From Firmicutes bacterium UBA5301 (GTDB lineage Bacteria; Bacillota; UBA5301), in contig DHRX01000130.1 in NCBI GenBank assembly GCA_002408345.1, positions 1,379 through 25,288 of the forward strand: a stretch of DNA of 23,910 bases. Direction: 5' to 3'. The notes below the pieces were generated by a model. That model did not search any database. It was not told where the DNA came from and saw nothing but the letters and a program-made list of their open reading frames with translations. Both the position numbers and the translations under genes were made by a program. Of the stretch, positions 16,810 through 23,910 are shown piece after piece; positions within the stretch are counted from its first letter, which is position 1, and each line of letters begins with the position of its first letter.

Positions 16810-18156
16810 TTGGCACGAATTAACGTACATATTGTTACTATGGGTTGTGCAAAAAACAGTGTGGATTCAGAAAACATGGCTGGATATCTTCGCCAAGGCG
16901 GTCATCGGATTGTAGCTCATGTTAACGAAGCTGATGCGGTAATTATTAATACCTGTGGTTTTATTCAACCGGCGGTAGAGGAGAACATTGAAACCATTCT
17001 CGAACTGGCCCATCATAAAAATGAAGGGCATATTCGTTTGCTGCTAGTTACCGGGTGTCTTACCCAAAGATATCAAACCGAATTAGTTGAGGAGTTGCCG
17101 GAAGTTGATGCTTTTATTGGTACCGGTGACTACCACCGCATCGCTCAAATATTAGCTACAATTAGTGTCGGTGAGCGCTATTGCTCTTTTAACGAAGAGC
17201 TGACTCTACCAGAACAGCTACCACGGGTCCGTTTAGCTAAGGGGCCGTCTGCTTATGTTAAAATAGCTGAAGGGTGTCCTCGTTCTTGTAGTTATTGTAT
17301 TATCCCCCAAATTAGAGGGCGACTCCGGAGTCGTTCTGTAGACTCTATTATTCAGGAAGTCGTAGACCTAACTGAGCAAGGGGTTAAGGAGATAGTATTG
17401 GTAGCTCAAGATACTACCGCCTATGGGTTGGACTTGCAAAAGGAACCTTTATTCCCCCTGTTATTAAATGAGTTGGCGGCTATTGAGGGTTTGCACTGGA
17501 TTCGGTTTCTTTATGCTTACCCTGAACTGATTAATCTGCCCTTGTTAGAGGTGATGGCTAGTCAGCCCAAAATTTGTGCTTATCTAGATTTACCTCTGCA
17601 ACATGTTTCTCAACGAATTTTAAAGAGTATGGGCCGCAAAGGTTCAGCGGATGAATATATTAATTTAATCCGGACTATTCGCCAATACTTGCCTGAAGTA
17701 GCTCTACGCAGTACATTTATTCTTGGCTACCCTGATGAAACAGATAATGAATTTACCCAACTGCTTGAATTTATTGATACTGTTAAGTTCGACAATTTAG
17801 CCGCTTTTCTCTTTTATCCAGAAAAAGGGGCTCGAGCCGCCGAAATGCCTAACCAGGTAAGCTTAGAAGTGGCTAGAGAGCGTTTCCGCAAGTTAACAGA
17901 TTTACAAGAAGTTATTTCTAGTGAACTTGCCCAACAACGTATAGGTACGACTACTGAAGTATTAGTGGAAACCGTTAACGTTGCGGAGTACAGTTTTAGT
18001 GGGCGGAGCTATCGGGAGGCTCCAGAAATCGATGCTTTGATTATATGTCACCAGTCACCGGAGCAGAAACTCCCCCGAGTTGGCGAATTTATTCCGGTTC
18101 GAATAATGGCAGCAGATAGTCAGGTATTATTAGGCCAGCAGGTAAAGGGGGTGTAA
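16810..18156 (+). CDS. rimO: Ribosomal protein S12 methylthiotransferase RimO
   Basis: RimO is a two-cluster radical-SAM enzyme that adds a methylthio group to the conserved Asp (D88 in E. coli numbering) of ribosomal protein S12. The N-terminal UPF0004 domain has the three cluster cysteines in MGCAKN (C13), NTCGF and TGCLTQRY. The radical-SAM motif CPRSCSYC has C156, C160 and C163. A C-terminal TRAM domain follows (about 382-448). YVKIAEGCPR with C-terminal RSYREAPEIDA favours RimO over MiaB. Length 448 is normal. The start is uncertain: TTG at 16810 touches the ribosome binding site, and ATT at 16819 is better spaced. The stop TAA shares a base with an upstream ATG of pgsA. Confidence 0.95.
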   Translation: MARINVHIVTMGCAKNSVDSENMAGYLRQGGHRIVAHVNEADAVIINTCGFIQPAVEENIETILELAHHKNEGHIRLLLVTGCLTQRYQTELVEELPEVDAFIGTGDYHRIAQILATISVGERYCSFNEELTLPEQLPRVRLAKGPSAYVKIAEGCPRSCSYCIIPQIRGRLRSRSVDSIIQEVVDLTEQGVKEIVLVAQDTTAYGLDLQKEPLFPLLLNELAAIEGLHWIRFLYAYPELINLPLLEVMASQPKICAYLDLPLQHVSQRILKSMGRKGSADEYINLIRTIRQYLPEVALRSTFILGYPDETDNEFTQLLEFIDTVKFDNLAAFLFYPEKGARAAEMPNQVSLEVARERFRKLTDLQEVISSELAQQRIGTTTEVLVETVNVAEYSFSGRSYREAPEIDALIICHQSPEQKLPRVGEFIPVRIMAADSQVLLGQQVKGV

Positions 18157-18158
18157 TG

Positions 18159-18677
18159 ATGACTATCGCAACAGTAGTAACAACTATTCGGATCTTATTG
18201 GTTCCAGTCTTTATGGCATTGTTACTAGTTAAAATCCCATACGGTGTTTTTTGGGCCGCAGCAGTCTTTGTTTTAGCAGCGGCGACTGATGGCCTCGATG
18301 GTTACCTAGCTAGGAGTAGGAATGAGGTAACTAAATTAGGTATACTACTTGACCCATTAGCCGATAAGCTTTTGATTTCTGCTGCTTTAGTTTCACTGGT
18401 ACAGTTAGGCCGTATTTCTGCATGGGTTGCCATGTTAATTATAGGGCGGGAATTTGCAGTTACTGGATTACGGTTAATCGCAGCTGGAGAAGGCTTAGTA
18501 ATCCCAGCCAGCAAATTAGGAAAATTAAAGACTATCTCCCAGATTGTCGCTGTAGTCGCTGTATTGATCAGTTTCCCAGGCGATCAGATTTTATTATGGA
18601 TCGCTGTGGCTATCACCATTTGGTCGGGAATTGACTACTTTGCTAAAGCTTCTGAAGTACTTAAGTTAACTAAATAA
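18159..18677 (+). CDS. pgsA: CDP-diacylglycerol-glycerol-3-phosphate 3-phosphatidyltransferase
   Basis: This integral-membrane enzyme makes phosphatidylglycerophosphate, the committed step to phosphatidylglycerol. The CDP-alcohol phosphotransferase signature is complete: D44-G, D47-G, A51-R52, G61, D65 and D69. Several hydrophobic spans (about 9-25, 28-45, 73-92, 125-142 and 147-160) fit the six-helix family. The second of two tandem ATGs (18159) is preferred because it stands seven bases from AAGGGGG; the first, at 18156, is only about four bases away. Length is 172 residues. It is coupled to rimO and followed by a terminator, so it ends this transcription unit. Confidence 0.94.
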   Translation: MTIATVVTTIRILLVPVFMALLLVKIPYGVFWAAAVFVLAAATDGLDGYLARSRNEVTKLGILLDPLADKLLISAALVSLVQLGRISAWVAMLIIGREFAVTGLRLIAAGEGLVIPASKLGKLKTISQIVAVVAVLISFPGDQILLWIAVAITIWSGIDYFAKASEVLKLTK

Positions 18678-18701
18678 GCGAACCCAAATTATCCAACAAA
18701 A

Positions 18702-18744
18702 GCCGCTATTCCCTAGTATTACTGGGGGGTAGCGGCCTTTTTTT
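18702..18744 (+). terminator. Intrinsic terminator after pgsA
   Basis: GCCGCTA (18702-18708) pairs with TAGCGGC (18730-18736). The inner bases extend the stem through C/G and U/G pairs and a small AGT/ACT pairing. A run of seven T (18738-18744) follows. It separates rimO-pgsA from the next operon. Confidence 0.9.
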
Positions 18745-18755
18745 CTCTCTGCCTA

Positions 18756-18764
18756 TGCTATAAT
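18756..18764 (+). promoter_or_regulatory. Extended -10 promoter for the downstream operon
   Basis: TGCTATAAT carries a perfect -10 (18759-18764) with the TGn extension. No good -35 lies 17 bases upstream, where the T-run of the terminator sits; extended -10 promoters often tolerate this. The start would be near 18771. It follows a terminator and precedes a gene by about 50 bases. Confidence 0.55.
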
Positions 18765-18780
18765 TGTCACTGAGACAATT
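18762..18780. promoter_or_regulatory. Inverted repeat over the transcription start, candidate operator
   Basis: AATTGTC (18762-18768) and GACAATT (18774-18780) are perfect 7-bp arms separated by five bases. They overlap the end of the -10 box and the predicted start. The placement fits a repressor operator, or a short hairpin in the leader. No known regulator's consensus is recognised. Confidence 0.4.
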
Positions 18781-18812
18781 ATTTTGGCTGGGGCCTAGGG
18801 GGGAGGAAGAAA

Positions 18813-19364
18813 ATGCCGAAACGTCTACAGCAAATAATTTGGGCGTTGGCTGCTTTTTTGGTGGTAGCTGGCCTCTTATTTTTGGGGAACTGGTTTTATC
18901 AAGAATGGCAGATTAACAAGCCGGTAGTGCAAAAAATTAGTGCTGTATCCGGCGTTGTCCAGGTAGAAATAGAAGCTAACCAGGGACAACCTCTCTTGCA
19001 AATTCGGCTTAAGCCGGACTCAGAGTTAACTCTAGTTTGGCCCAAAGTTCTTAAAATTTTAACTGAAATTCCAGGGGGAGTCCAGGCCTTTACAGTTCAG
19101 ATAACAGGGTTGAATCAGCCGACAGCTAAGATTGAAGAAGCTAATGCTCAACTTCAATTTGCACTCTATGAATCCTTGGCGACCGGAAACTATACTCAGA
19201 TACCTGTTGCGCTCCTAAAAATACAGGAGCAGTTTGGAGTTAGGGGAAAGGCATACCTTAAAGAAGGTTATTTGCTAATAACGTTACAGGACAATGAAGT
19301 TGCTTCATACCAAGTAGTAGAGTTACCTAATTTAGAGACAAACCCTATTAAACAAGGGGTGTAG
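18813..19364 (+). CDS. Unknown protein with one N-terminal membrane anchor
   Basis: I do not recognise this 183-residue protein. One hydrophobic helix (about 9-27) follows a short positively charged N-terminus. The remaining roughly 150 residues are polar with alternating hydrophobics and should lie outside the membrane. The C-terminal third (VRGKAYLKEGYLLITLQD) looks beta-rich. There is no cysteine, no lipoprotein box and no catalytic motif. GGGGGGAGG before the ATG is strong. It is the first gene after a fresh promoter, 14 bases before the FtsH-like gene. It could be a partner, regulator or substrate of that protease; this is inference from position. Confidence 0.8.
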   Translation: MPKRLQQIIWALAAFLVVAGLLFLGNWFYQEWQINKPVVQKISAVSGVVQVEIEANQGQPLLQIRLKPDSELTLVWPKVLKILTEIPGGVQAFTVQITGLNQPTAKIEEANAQLQFALYESLATGNYTQIPVALLKIQEQFGVRGKAYLKEGYLLITLQDNEVASYQVVELPNLETNPIKQGV

Positions 19365-19378
19365 GGGGTGAAAACCTA

Positions 19379-20878
19379 ATGATTTTCTCAATAATAGCAG
19401 GTTCATATATAGCTATCCTAGCTTTTCTCGGTTTTAAAGGCTATGACATTACTACCTTAATTTTATTAGCTGCAGTTGCAGGGGTGATGTACTTAATCCT
19501 TAACAAAGAGCTACCTGGTATTGGCGCAAAAAAACGTTTTGAACTAGTTAATGGCAGCGGTGTAAAAGTAAGTAGACCAGTTAGTTTTGATGATATTGGT
19601 GGTCAGGAAGCGGCTAAAAGAGAGTTTCAAGAAGCTTTGGAGTTTATTAAAAATGAAGAGCAGGTTAAAAAGTTGGGAATTCGCCCTCTAAAGGGGATTC
19701 TGTTAACAGGTCCACCTGGTACCGGTAAAACCTTATTGGCCAAAGCAGGTGCCCATTATACCGGCTCAACATTTATCTCGACATCGGGTAGTGAATTTGT
19801 AGAAATGTATGCTGGGGTTGGTGCTCAGCGGGTACGTAAATTATTTCAAGAAGCGAGAGAAACGGCTCGGCAGAGAAATCAAAAAAGTGCGGTAATATTT
19901 ATTGATGAGGTTGAAGTGCTCGGAGCTAAAAGGGGCCAGAATACTAATCATCACGAATATGATCAAACATTGAACCAGCTTTTAGTGGAAATGGATGGTC
20001 TCAATGTACAGGATGACGTTCGAATCCTGGTGTTAGGGGCTACTAACCGTCCTGATTTACTAGACGAAGCGCTAATGCGCCCAGGGCGTTTTGACCGAGT
20101 TGTTCGTATGGATTTACCAGATAAGCAGGGCAGAGTACAGATACTCCAAATTCATACTGCTGGTAAACCTATAGATAAAACTGTTGATATTGAAAAACTA
20201 GCTAAGGAAACTTTTGGTTTTAGTGGTGCTCATTTAGAAAGTTTAGTTAATGAAGCTGCTATCCTCGCTTTGCGGGAAGGGGCTAGCACTATTGGCTTAC
20301 AACATTTTCGGGAAGCAATAGACAAGGTAATGCTCGGGGAGAAATTGGATCGACGGCCTAACGCTACTGAACTGCGAAGAATTGCTATCCACGAGGTTGG
20401 CCATGCTTTGGCCAGTGAGTTAGCTCGCTCTGGTTCTGTTTCTTCGGTAACGATTACATCGCGGGGGAAGGCTTTAGGTTATATGCGTCAATCTCCACAG
20501 GATGATCAGTACCTTTGGACCCAAGAAGACTTACAGAAACAGATTAGAATTGCTTTAGCCGGTGCAGAAGCTGAAGAAATTTGCCTCGGTACTAGAAGTA
20601 CTGGGTGCCAGAATGATTTACAACAAGCGGTCAAACTAGCCAAGCAGATAATTGCTAGCGGTATGTCTGAGTTAAACACGGTTAGTATAGAGGATCTACC
20701 AGAATCAGTTGTTTTTCGTACGGTTCAAAAGATAATTGAGTCTGAAGCTAAGGTGTTACATGCTTTACTAACTGAACGGAAAGAGATATTACTCGCTTGT
20801 GCTGAACATTTACTAGATCAGGAAAAACTTGATGGTGAATTCATTAGAGAAAGGTTGGCAGCTGAGGAAGCGGCATAA
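19379..20878 (+). CDS. Short FtsH-like AAA+ zinc metalloprotease
   Basis: This is an ATP-dependent membrane protease related to FtsH. Two hydrophobic helices (about 2-18 and 25-41) form a hairpin with almost no loop, so the periplasmic domain of about 75 residues found in FtsH is missing. The AAA+ module has GPPGTGKT (111-118), a pore motif MYAGVGA with Y144 (FtsH usually MFVGVGA), Walker B IDEVEV (D176, E177) and the second region of homology ATNRPDLLDEALMRPGRFDR. The protease domain has HEVGH (H338, E339, H342) and the third ligand D413 in CQNDLQQA, so it should be active. Length is 499, against about 610-650 for FtsH. It lies between pgsA and pncC. A main-copy ftsH probably exists elsewhere. 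Confidence 0.92.
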   Translation: MIFSIIAGSYIAILAFLGFKGYDITTLILLAAVAGVMYLILNKELPGIGAKKRFELVNGSGVKVSRPVSFDDIGGQEAAKREFQEALEFIKNEEQVKKLGIRPLKGILLTGPPGTGKTLLAKAGAHYTGSTFISTSGSEFVEMYAGVGAQRVRKLFQEARETARQRNQKSAVIFIDEVEVLGAKRGQNTNHHEYDQTLNQLLVEMDGLNVQDDVRILVLGATNRPDLLDEALMRPGRFDRVVRMDLPDKQGRVQILQIHTAGKPIDKTVDIEKLAKETFGFSGAHLESLVNEAAILALREGASTIGLQHFREAIDKVMLGEKLDRRPNATELRRIAIHEVGHALASELARSGSVSSVTITSRGKALGYMRQSPQDDQYLWTQEDLQKQIRIALAGAEAEEICLGTRSTGCQNDLQQAVKLAKQIIASGMSELNTVSIEDLPESVVFRTVQKIIESEAKVLHALLTERKEILLACAEHLLDQEKLDGEFIRERLAAEEAA

Positions 20879-20889
20879 ACGCTATGGAC

Positions 20890-20896
20890 AAGGAGG
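20890..20896 (+). promoter_or_regulatory. Ribosome binding site that decides the pncC start
   Basis: AAGGAGG stands eight bases before ATG 20905. It lies downstream of the ATG at 20884, so that earlier codon is unlikely to be the start. Confidence 0.8.
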
Positions 20897-20904
20897 TTAC
20901 ATCA

Positions 20905-21384
20905 ATGGATTTACTGCCGAAACTGGCTCAAAAAGTAGGCGATTGTTTAATTACGGTAGGAGCTACTTTGGTTACAGCAGAATCCTGCACAGGAGGATTG
21001 CTCGGTAGTGTTATTACAGATATCCCTGGTAGTTCAGCCTATTATCGTGGTGGTGTTATTAGCTATAGTAATGAACTGAAAATTCAGTTGCTTGGCGTTG
21101 AGACTTATTGCCTAGAGCGGTTTGGCGCAGTCAGCCAAGAAACAGTAACCCAGATGGCTGAAGGTATCCGTAAGCAAACTGGAGCTACTTATGCTCTGGC
21201 AACTTCAGGAATTGCTGGTCCCGGCGGAGGAACAGCAACAAAGCCGGTAGGTTTAGTTTATATAGGTTTAGCTGGTCCTAGAGGAACAAGAACTAGCGAA
21301 AACCGCTTTTCCGGGTGCCGCAGAGAAATTAAAGTCCAAACCGTTCAGGCTGCTTTAGAGATGCTTATTGACCTATTTAGCTAG
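20905..21384 (+). CDS. pncC: Nicotinamide-nucleotide amidohydrolase, stand-alone CinA C-terminal domain
   Basis: PncC deamidates nicotinamide mononucleotide to nicotinate mononucleotide, recycling NAD breakdown products. The family core is present: TAESCTGG with the catalytic Ser, PGSSAYYRGGVISYSN with the conserved Tyr, and the glycine-rich TSGIAGPGGG. At 159 residues it covers the single domain only. The N-terminal MoCF/COG1058 domain of full CinA (about 410 residues), which usually precedes recA in Firmicutes, is absent. The start at 20905 follows AAGGAGG; the ATG at 20884 is upstream of that site. The position before recA is kept, although two genes intervene. Confidence 0.92.
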   Translation: MDLLPKLAQKVGDCLITVGATLVTAESCTGGLLGSVITDIPGSSAYYRGGVISYSNELKIQLLGVETYCLERFGAVSQETVTQMAEGIRKQTGATYALATSGIAGPGGGTATKPVGLVYIGLAGPRGTRTSENRFSGCRREIKVQTVQAALEMLIDLFS

Positions 21385-21393
21385 TACATTTAA

Positions 21394-21405
21394 AAGGGGG
21401 AGGAG
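21394..21405 (+). promoter_or_regulatory. Ribosome binding site that decides the metallophosphoesterase start
   Basis: A purine run, AAGGGGGAGGAG, precedes ATG 21407. It rules against the in-frame ATG at 21368, which lies inside pncC and has no such site. Confidence 0.75.
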
Positions 21406-21406
21406 T

Positions 21407-22837
21407 ATGCTACGGTGGTTTCGCCTGATTATACCGGTGCTTGCTGCTTTATTTCTAAGTATAATAGCGGTCAACTATTTTTCCACGGTAACCATACCGA
21501 TGCCCCCTTTTAATACTGAAGTTAGCCTGCGGATCGGCTTCAGAGAAGGGGGAACCCAGATCGAACTTCCCCTAGTTGGCGCTATTGAAGCTCAGACCCA
21601 TCGGGGTCCGGTTGGTTTTTATATTCAGCTAAATGCCGTTGATTTTCAAGCTCTGCAAGATCTATTGAATCAAGAAAAACCACAAGAATTATTAGTCACC
21701 AACTTACGGGCTCAAAGCCCGGAGATACTCCGCTTTCTTTTACGCCATCTCTTAATTGTTTCTGCAATTGGCGGGGCTTTAGGTTACTTGCTTTTAGGAC
21801 CCAGAAGGTGGAGAAGTATAGTAGTTGGCTCTCTTATCGGTTTAGTCTTCGCTTCTGGATTAGTTTACTCTGTTTATCATGAATTTGATTTAGCGGCTTT
21901 AGAAAAGCCTAGGTTTACTGGGGCTATGGAATACGCGCCCTGGATGATTTCTTTTGTACAACGGTCTTTAGACGATATTGAAGAGTGGGGAGAAAAATTA
22001 GGGTTAATGGCTGGTAGTATTCAAAAATTATCCCAACAAGCCCAGGCTGCTTCGGCACTCCTTCGGGCAGAGGAGTTGCAACCTACGGATTTAGTAATTC
22101 TCCACGTTAGTGATATCCATAATAATCCGGCTAGTTACCGGATGGTACAGGGGATTATCGAACAGTTTCCTGTAGACTTGGTGGTGGATTCTGGAGATAT
22201 TTCTGATTTCGGTAGTGCACCAGAAGCCGAGCAGCTTCAAGCTATCGCCGATCTTCCAGTTCCTTACCTCTGGGTAGCTGGAAATCACGATTCCCCTGAA
22301 ATAATTCGAGCGATGAGGAAGTTACCTAATGTTCAAATTTTAGACGGGACTTTAGCTATTAAAGGGTTACAGATCGCCGGCTGGCCTGATCCTGCAGCGG
22401 TTTCTAATGAAATAAACTCTAGCTTAGAAGAGCTAGATGATTTTGCAGATGATATCATTCTAAAGCTAGAAGAGGCTGAGGCGGATGTGGTTATCGTGCA
22501 TAATCATCGGGTCGCAGAAAAGTTACTTGGTAAAGCTCCAGTAATTCTAACCGGACACAGTCATCAGCCTGACTGGAAAGAAGAAAACTTTTCGGTTTTA
22601 AGTAATGCCGGTTCTACTGGTGCTGAAGGGTTACGGGGGCTTCAGAAAAAGGAAAACAGCCCGTATACAGCTGTGCTTTTATACTTCAAATTAACCGAAG
22701 AGAACCGGTATTACCTGGCCTTTCTTGATTACTTAGAATTATCTGCTGACGGTACCGGTTTTAGTTTAGACCGGAAGGCTCCAAAAGGAAATAGTAGCTC
22801 TATGCCGAATTCTACTGATAACAGAGGGCAAAGTTGA
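21407..22837 (+). CDS. Membrane-bound calcineurin-like metallophosphoesterase
   Basis: The C-terminal half is a two-metal phosphoesterase: SDIH (D236, H238), GDISD (D264), GNHD (N293, H294), HNH (H365) and GHSH (H384, H386), the complete ligand set. The N-terminal half is unusual: a helix at about 7-23, some 90 polar residues rich in beta strands, two more helices at about 121-138 and 146-163, and then a helical linker rich in Ala and Gln (about 195-225). With the N-terminus inside, the first segment and the catalytic domain would both face outside. The substrate is unknown; cell-wall or lipid phosphoesters are possible. The C-terminal tail (about 450-476) is low-complexity and polar. Length is 476. 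Confidence 0.88.
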   Translation: MLRWFRLIIPVLAALFLSIIAVNYFSTVTIPMPPFNTEVSLRIGFREGGTQIELPLVGAIEAQTHRGPVGFYIQLNAVDFQALQDLLNQEKPQELLVTNLRAQSPEILRFLLRHLLIVSAIGGALGYLLLGPRRWRSIVVGSLIGLVFASGLVYSVYHEFDLAALEKPRFTGAMEYAPWMISFVQRSLDDIEEWGEKLGLMAGSIQKLSQQAQAASALLRAEELQPTDLVILHVSDIHNNPASYRMVQGIIEQFPVDLVVDSGDISDFGSAPEAEQLQAIADLPVPYLWVAGNHDSPEIIRAMRKLPNVQILDGTLAIKGLQIAGWPDPAAVSNEINSSLEELDDFADDIILKLEEAEADVVIVHNHRVAEKLLGKAPVILTGHSHQPDWKEENFSVLSNAGSTGAEGLRGLQKKENSPYTAVLLYFKLTEENRYYLAFLDYLELSADGTGFSLDRKAPKGNSSSMPNSTDNRGQS

Positions 22838-22853
22838 GGTTACAAAGAGCAAA

Positions 22854-23423
22854 TTGGCAACCATCAGAAGCTTTATCGCGATTAACCTACCAGCTCCCGC
22901 CAAAAGGTCTCTGGCTGCTGCTTCTGTCCTATGGTCTGGCTTAGATTCTAAGGTTAAGCTGGTTCAGCCGAACCAATTCCATTTGACGTTGGCTTTTTTA
23001 GGTAGTGTGGCTAAAATAGAGCTTCCTAAAATAGCAGAGGCAACTGCTAAGGAGATAGCAGATTTGCCTCCTTTTAGCGTGGAAATAACCGGTTTCGGAG
23101 GTTTCCCTAACCTACATCGTGCTCGGGTAGTTTGGCTAGGGGTAGGTGCTGGAGAACCGATTTTGCAACAGCTTTACCAGCGAGTATGGACAGCGTTGAC
23201 TCAATTGGGGTTTAGAACTGCAGAAGAGTATCATCCCCACTTAACAGTAGCCCGGATAAAAAGAGATCAGGACCCTCTAGATATAACCAAACTAGGTTCT
23301 GATCTGCAAACCAAAAAGTGGTTGCAGTTTCCGGTTACAGAAGTTTCTTTGATGCAAAGTGATCTTTCCCGCAAAGGTGCCATTTATACCGAGTTATTGG
23401 CGCTGCCCCTGTCAGGAAAATAG
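22854..23423 (+). CDS. thpR: RNA 2',3'-cyclic phosphodiesterase (2H superfamily)
   Basis: ThpR opens 2',3'-cyclic phosphates at RNA ends and was formerly called 2'-5' RNA ligase. Both catalytic HxTx motifs are present: HLTL (H43, T45) and HLTV (H129, T131), with about 85 residues between them as in the family. Length is 189. The start is TTG at 22854; the spacing to GAGGT (22836-22840) is long and AAAGAG is nearer but weak, so the ribosome binding site is poor. It lies 16 bases after the metallophosphoesterase stop and 16 bases before recA. Confidence 0.93.
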   Translation: MATIRSFIAINLPAPAKRSLAAASVLWSGLDSKVKLVQPNQFHLTLAFLGSVAKIELPKIAEATAKEIADLPPFSVEITGFGGFPNLHRARVVWLGVGAGEPILQQLYQRVWTALTQLGFRTAEEYHPHLTVARIKRDQDPLDITKLGSDLQTKKWLQFPVTEVSLMQSDLSRKGAIYTELLALPLSGK

Positions 23424-23439
23424 AGAGAGGAGGCTTGTA

Positions 23440-23910
23440 ATGTCGAGCATTGATGCTCAGAAAGAAAAAGCATTAGAAGTTGCTATAAGCCAAATTGAAC
23501 GACAGTTCGGTAAAGGTTCAATTATGAAGTTAGGGAGCGAATCATCCCTATTAAGTGTGGAAGCTATTCCCACAGGAGCCCTTAATTTAGATTTAGCATT
23601 AGGTGTCGGAGGGGTTCCCCGAGGTAGAGTAGTGGAGATTTTTGGGCCAGAATCTTCAGGTAAAACAACTGTGGCTTTACATATAATTGCCGAGGCCCAA
23701 AAGCTTGGTGGCATCGCAGCTTTTATTGATGCGGAACACGCTCTTTCCCCTGATTATGCCCAGCGGTTAGGGGTTGACTTAGAGGAATTATTAATATCCC
23801 AACCCGATACTGGAGAACAGGCTTTAGAGATTGCGGAAGCATTAGTCCGCAGTGGTGCTATCGATGTTATTGTAGTAGACTCGGTAGCAGCTTTGGTGCC
23901 ACGTGCTGAA
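23440..23910 (+). CDS. recA: Recombinase RecA (3' end outside window)
   Basis: RecA forms ATP-dependent filaments on single-stranded DNA for recombination and SOS induction. The first 157 codons are in the window and the frame runs to the right edge. Recognisable parts are [12 protein letters not shown], Walker [10 protein letters not shown] (69-77), DAEHAL with the catalytic Glu, the L1-proximal [12 protein letters not shown], and Walker [11 protein letters not shown]. One residue is unusual: Ser at 103 (AEHALSP) where most RecA proteins have Asp. AGGAGG at 23428-23433 lies six bases before the ATG. Only 16 bases separate it from thpR, and no LexA box lies in that gap, so it may be read from upstream promoters. 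Confidence 0.97.
   Translation, partial: MSSIDAQKEKALEVAISQIERQFGKGSIMKLGSESSLLSVEAIPTGALNLDLALGVGGVPRGRVVEIFGPESSGKTTVALHIIAEAQKLGGIAAFIDAEHALSPDYAQRLGVDLEELLISQPDTGEQALEIAEALVRSGAIDVIVVDSVAALVPRAE

Overview
The window looks like a chromosomal backbone segment of a low-to-moderate-GC, Gram-positive, endospore-type Firmicute, most likely class Clostridia. Three things suggest this: the gene order priA-def-fmt-rsmB-rlmN-PP2C-prkC-rsgA-rpe, the same order as in Bacillus subtilis; a later pgsA-cinA-type-recA block; and a Spo0A-family regulator. A YugP-type membrane metalloprotease and a cobalamin adenosyltransferase also fit Clostridia. Strong GGAGG-type ribosome binding sites are common, and about a third of the genes appear to start with TTG. 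The exact genus cannot be named from this sequence.

Region by region: (1) 1-5938 holds priA (5' end outside the window), def, fmt, a YugP-like protease and rsmB. rsmB carries an in-frame TAA at codon 58. (2) 5939-7045 holds a divergent Spo0A homologue with a possible sigma-H promoter, a bidirectional terminator, and a tRNA-Pro(CGG) on the minus strand with its own near-consensus promoter. (3) 7046-13428 is a tight plus-strand run: trxB, rlmN, a PP2C phosphatase, a PASTA-domain Ser/Thr kinase, rsgA and rpe. (4) 13420-16139 is a two-gene minus-strand operon: a SNF2/RapA-type helicase followed by a YqhG-like protein of unknown function. (5) 16271-18677 holds a CobO-type adenosyltransferase, rimO and pgsA, closed by a terminator. 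(6) 18759-23910 begins with a new promoter overlapping an inverted repeat. It holds a membrane-anchored unknown protein, a short FtsH-like protease without its periplasmic domain, a stand-alone CinA C-terminal domain (pncC), a membrane metallophosphoesterase, thpR, and recA (3' end outside the window).

Most genes serve translation or its quality control: deformylation and formylation, 16S and 23S rRNA methylation, ribosomal protein S12 methylthiolation, and 30S maturation. Others serve replication restart and recombination, membrane lipid synthesis, and reversible Ser/Thr phosphorylation. Set against the B. subtilis order, the notable departures are the spo0A/tRNA/trxB block between rsmB and rlmN, the opposite-strand SNF2/YqhG pair after rpe, and the membrane-protein/FtsH-like pair between pgsA and pncC.

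No gene-free stretch exceeds 300 bases. The longest gaps (6826-7045, 18678-18812 and 16140-16270) are described in the features or in the rejected list. I saw no CRISPR array, insertion sequence, rRNA or prophage gene.
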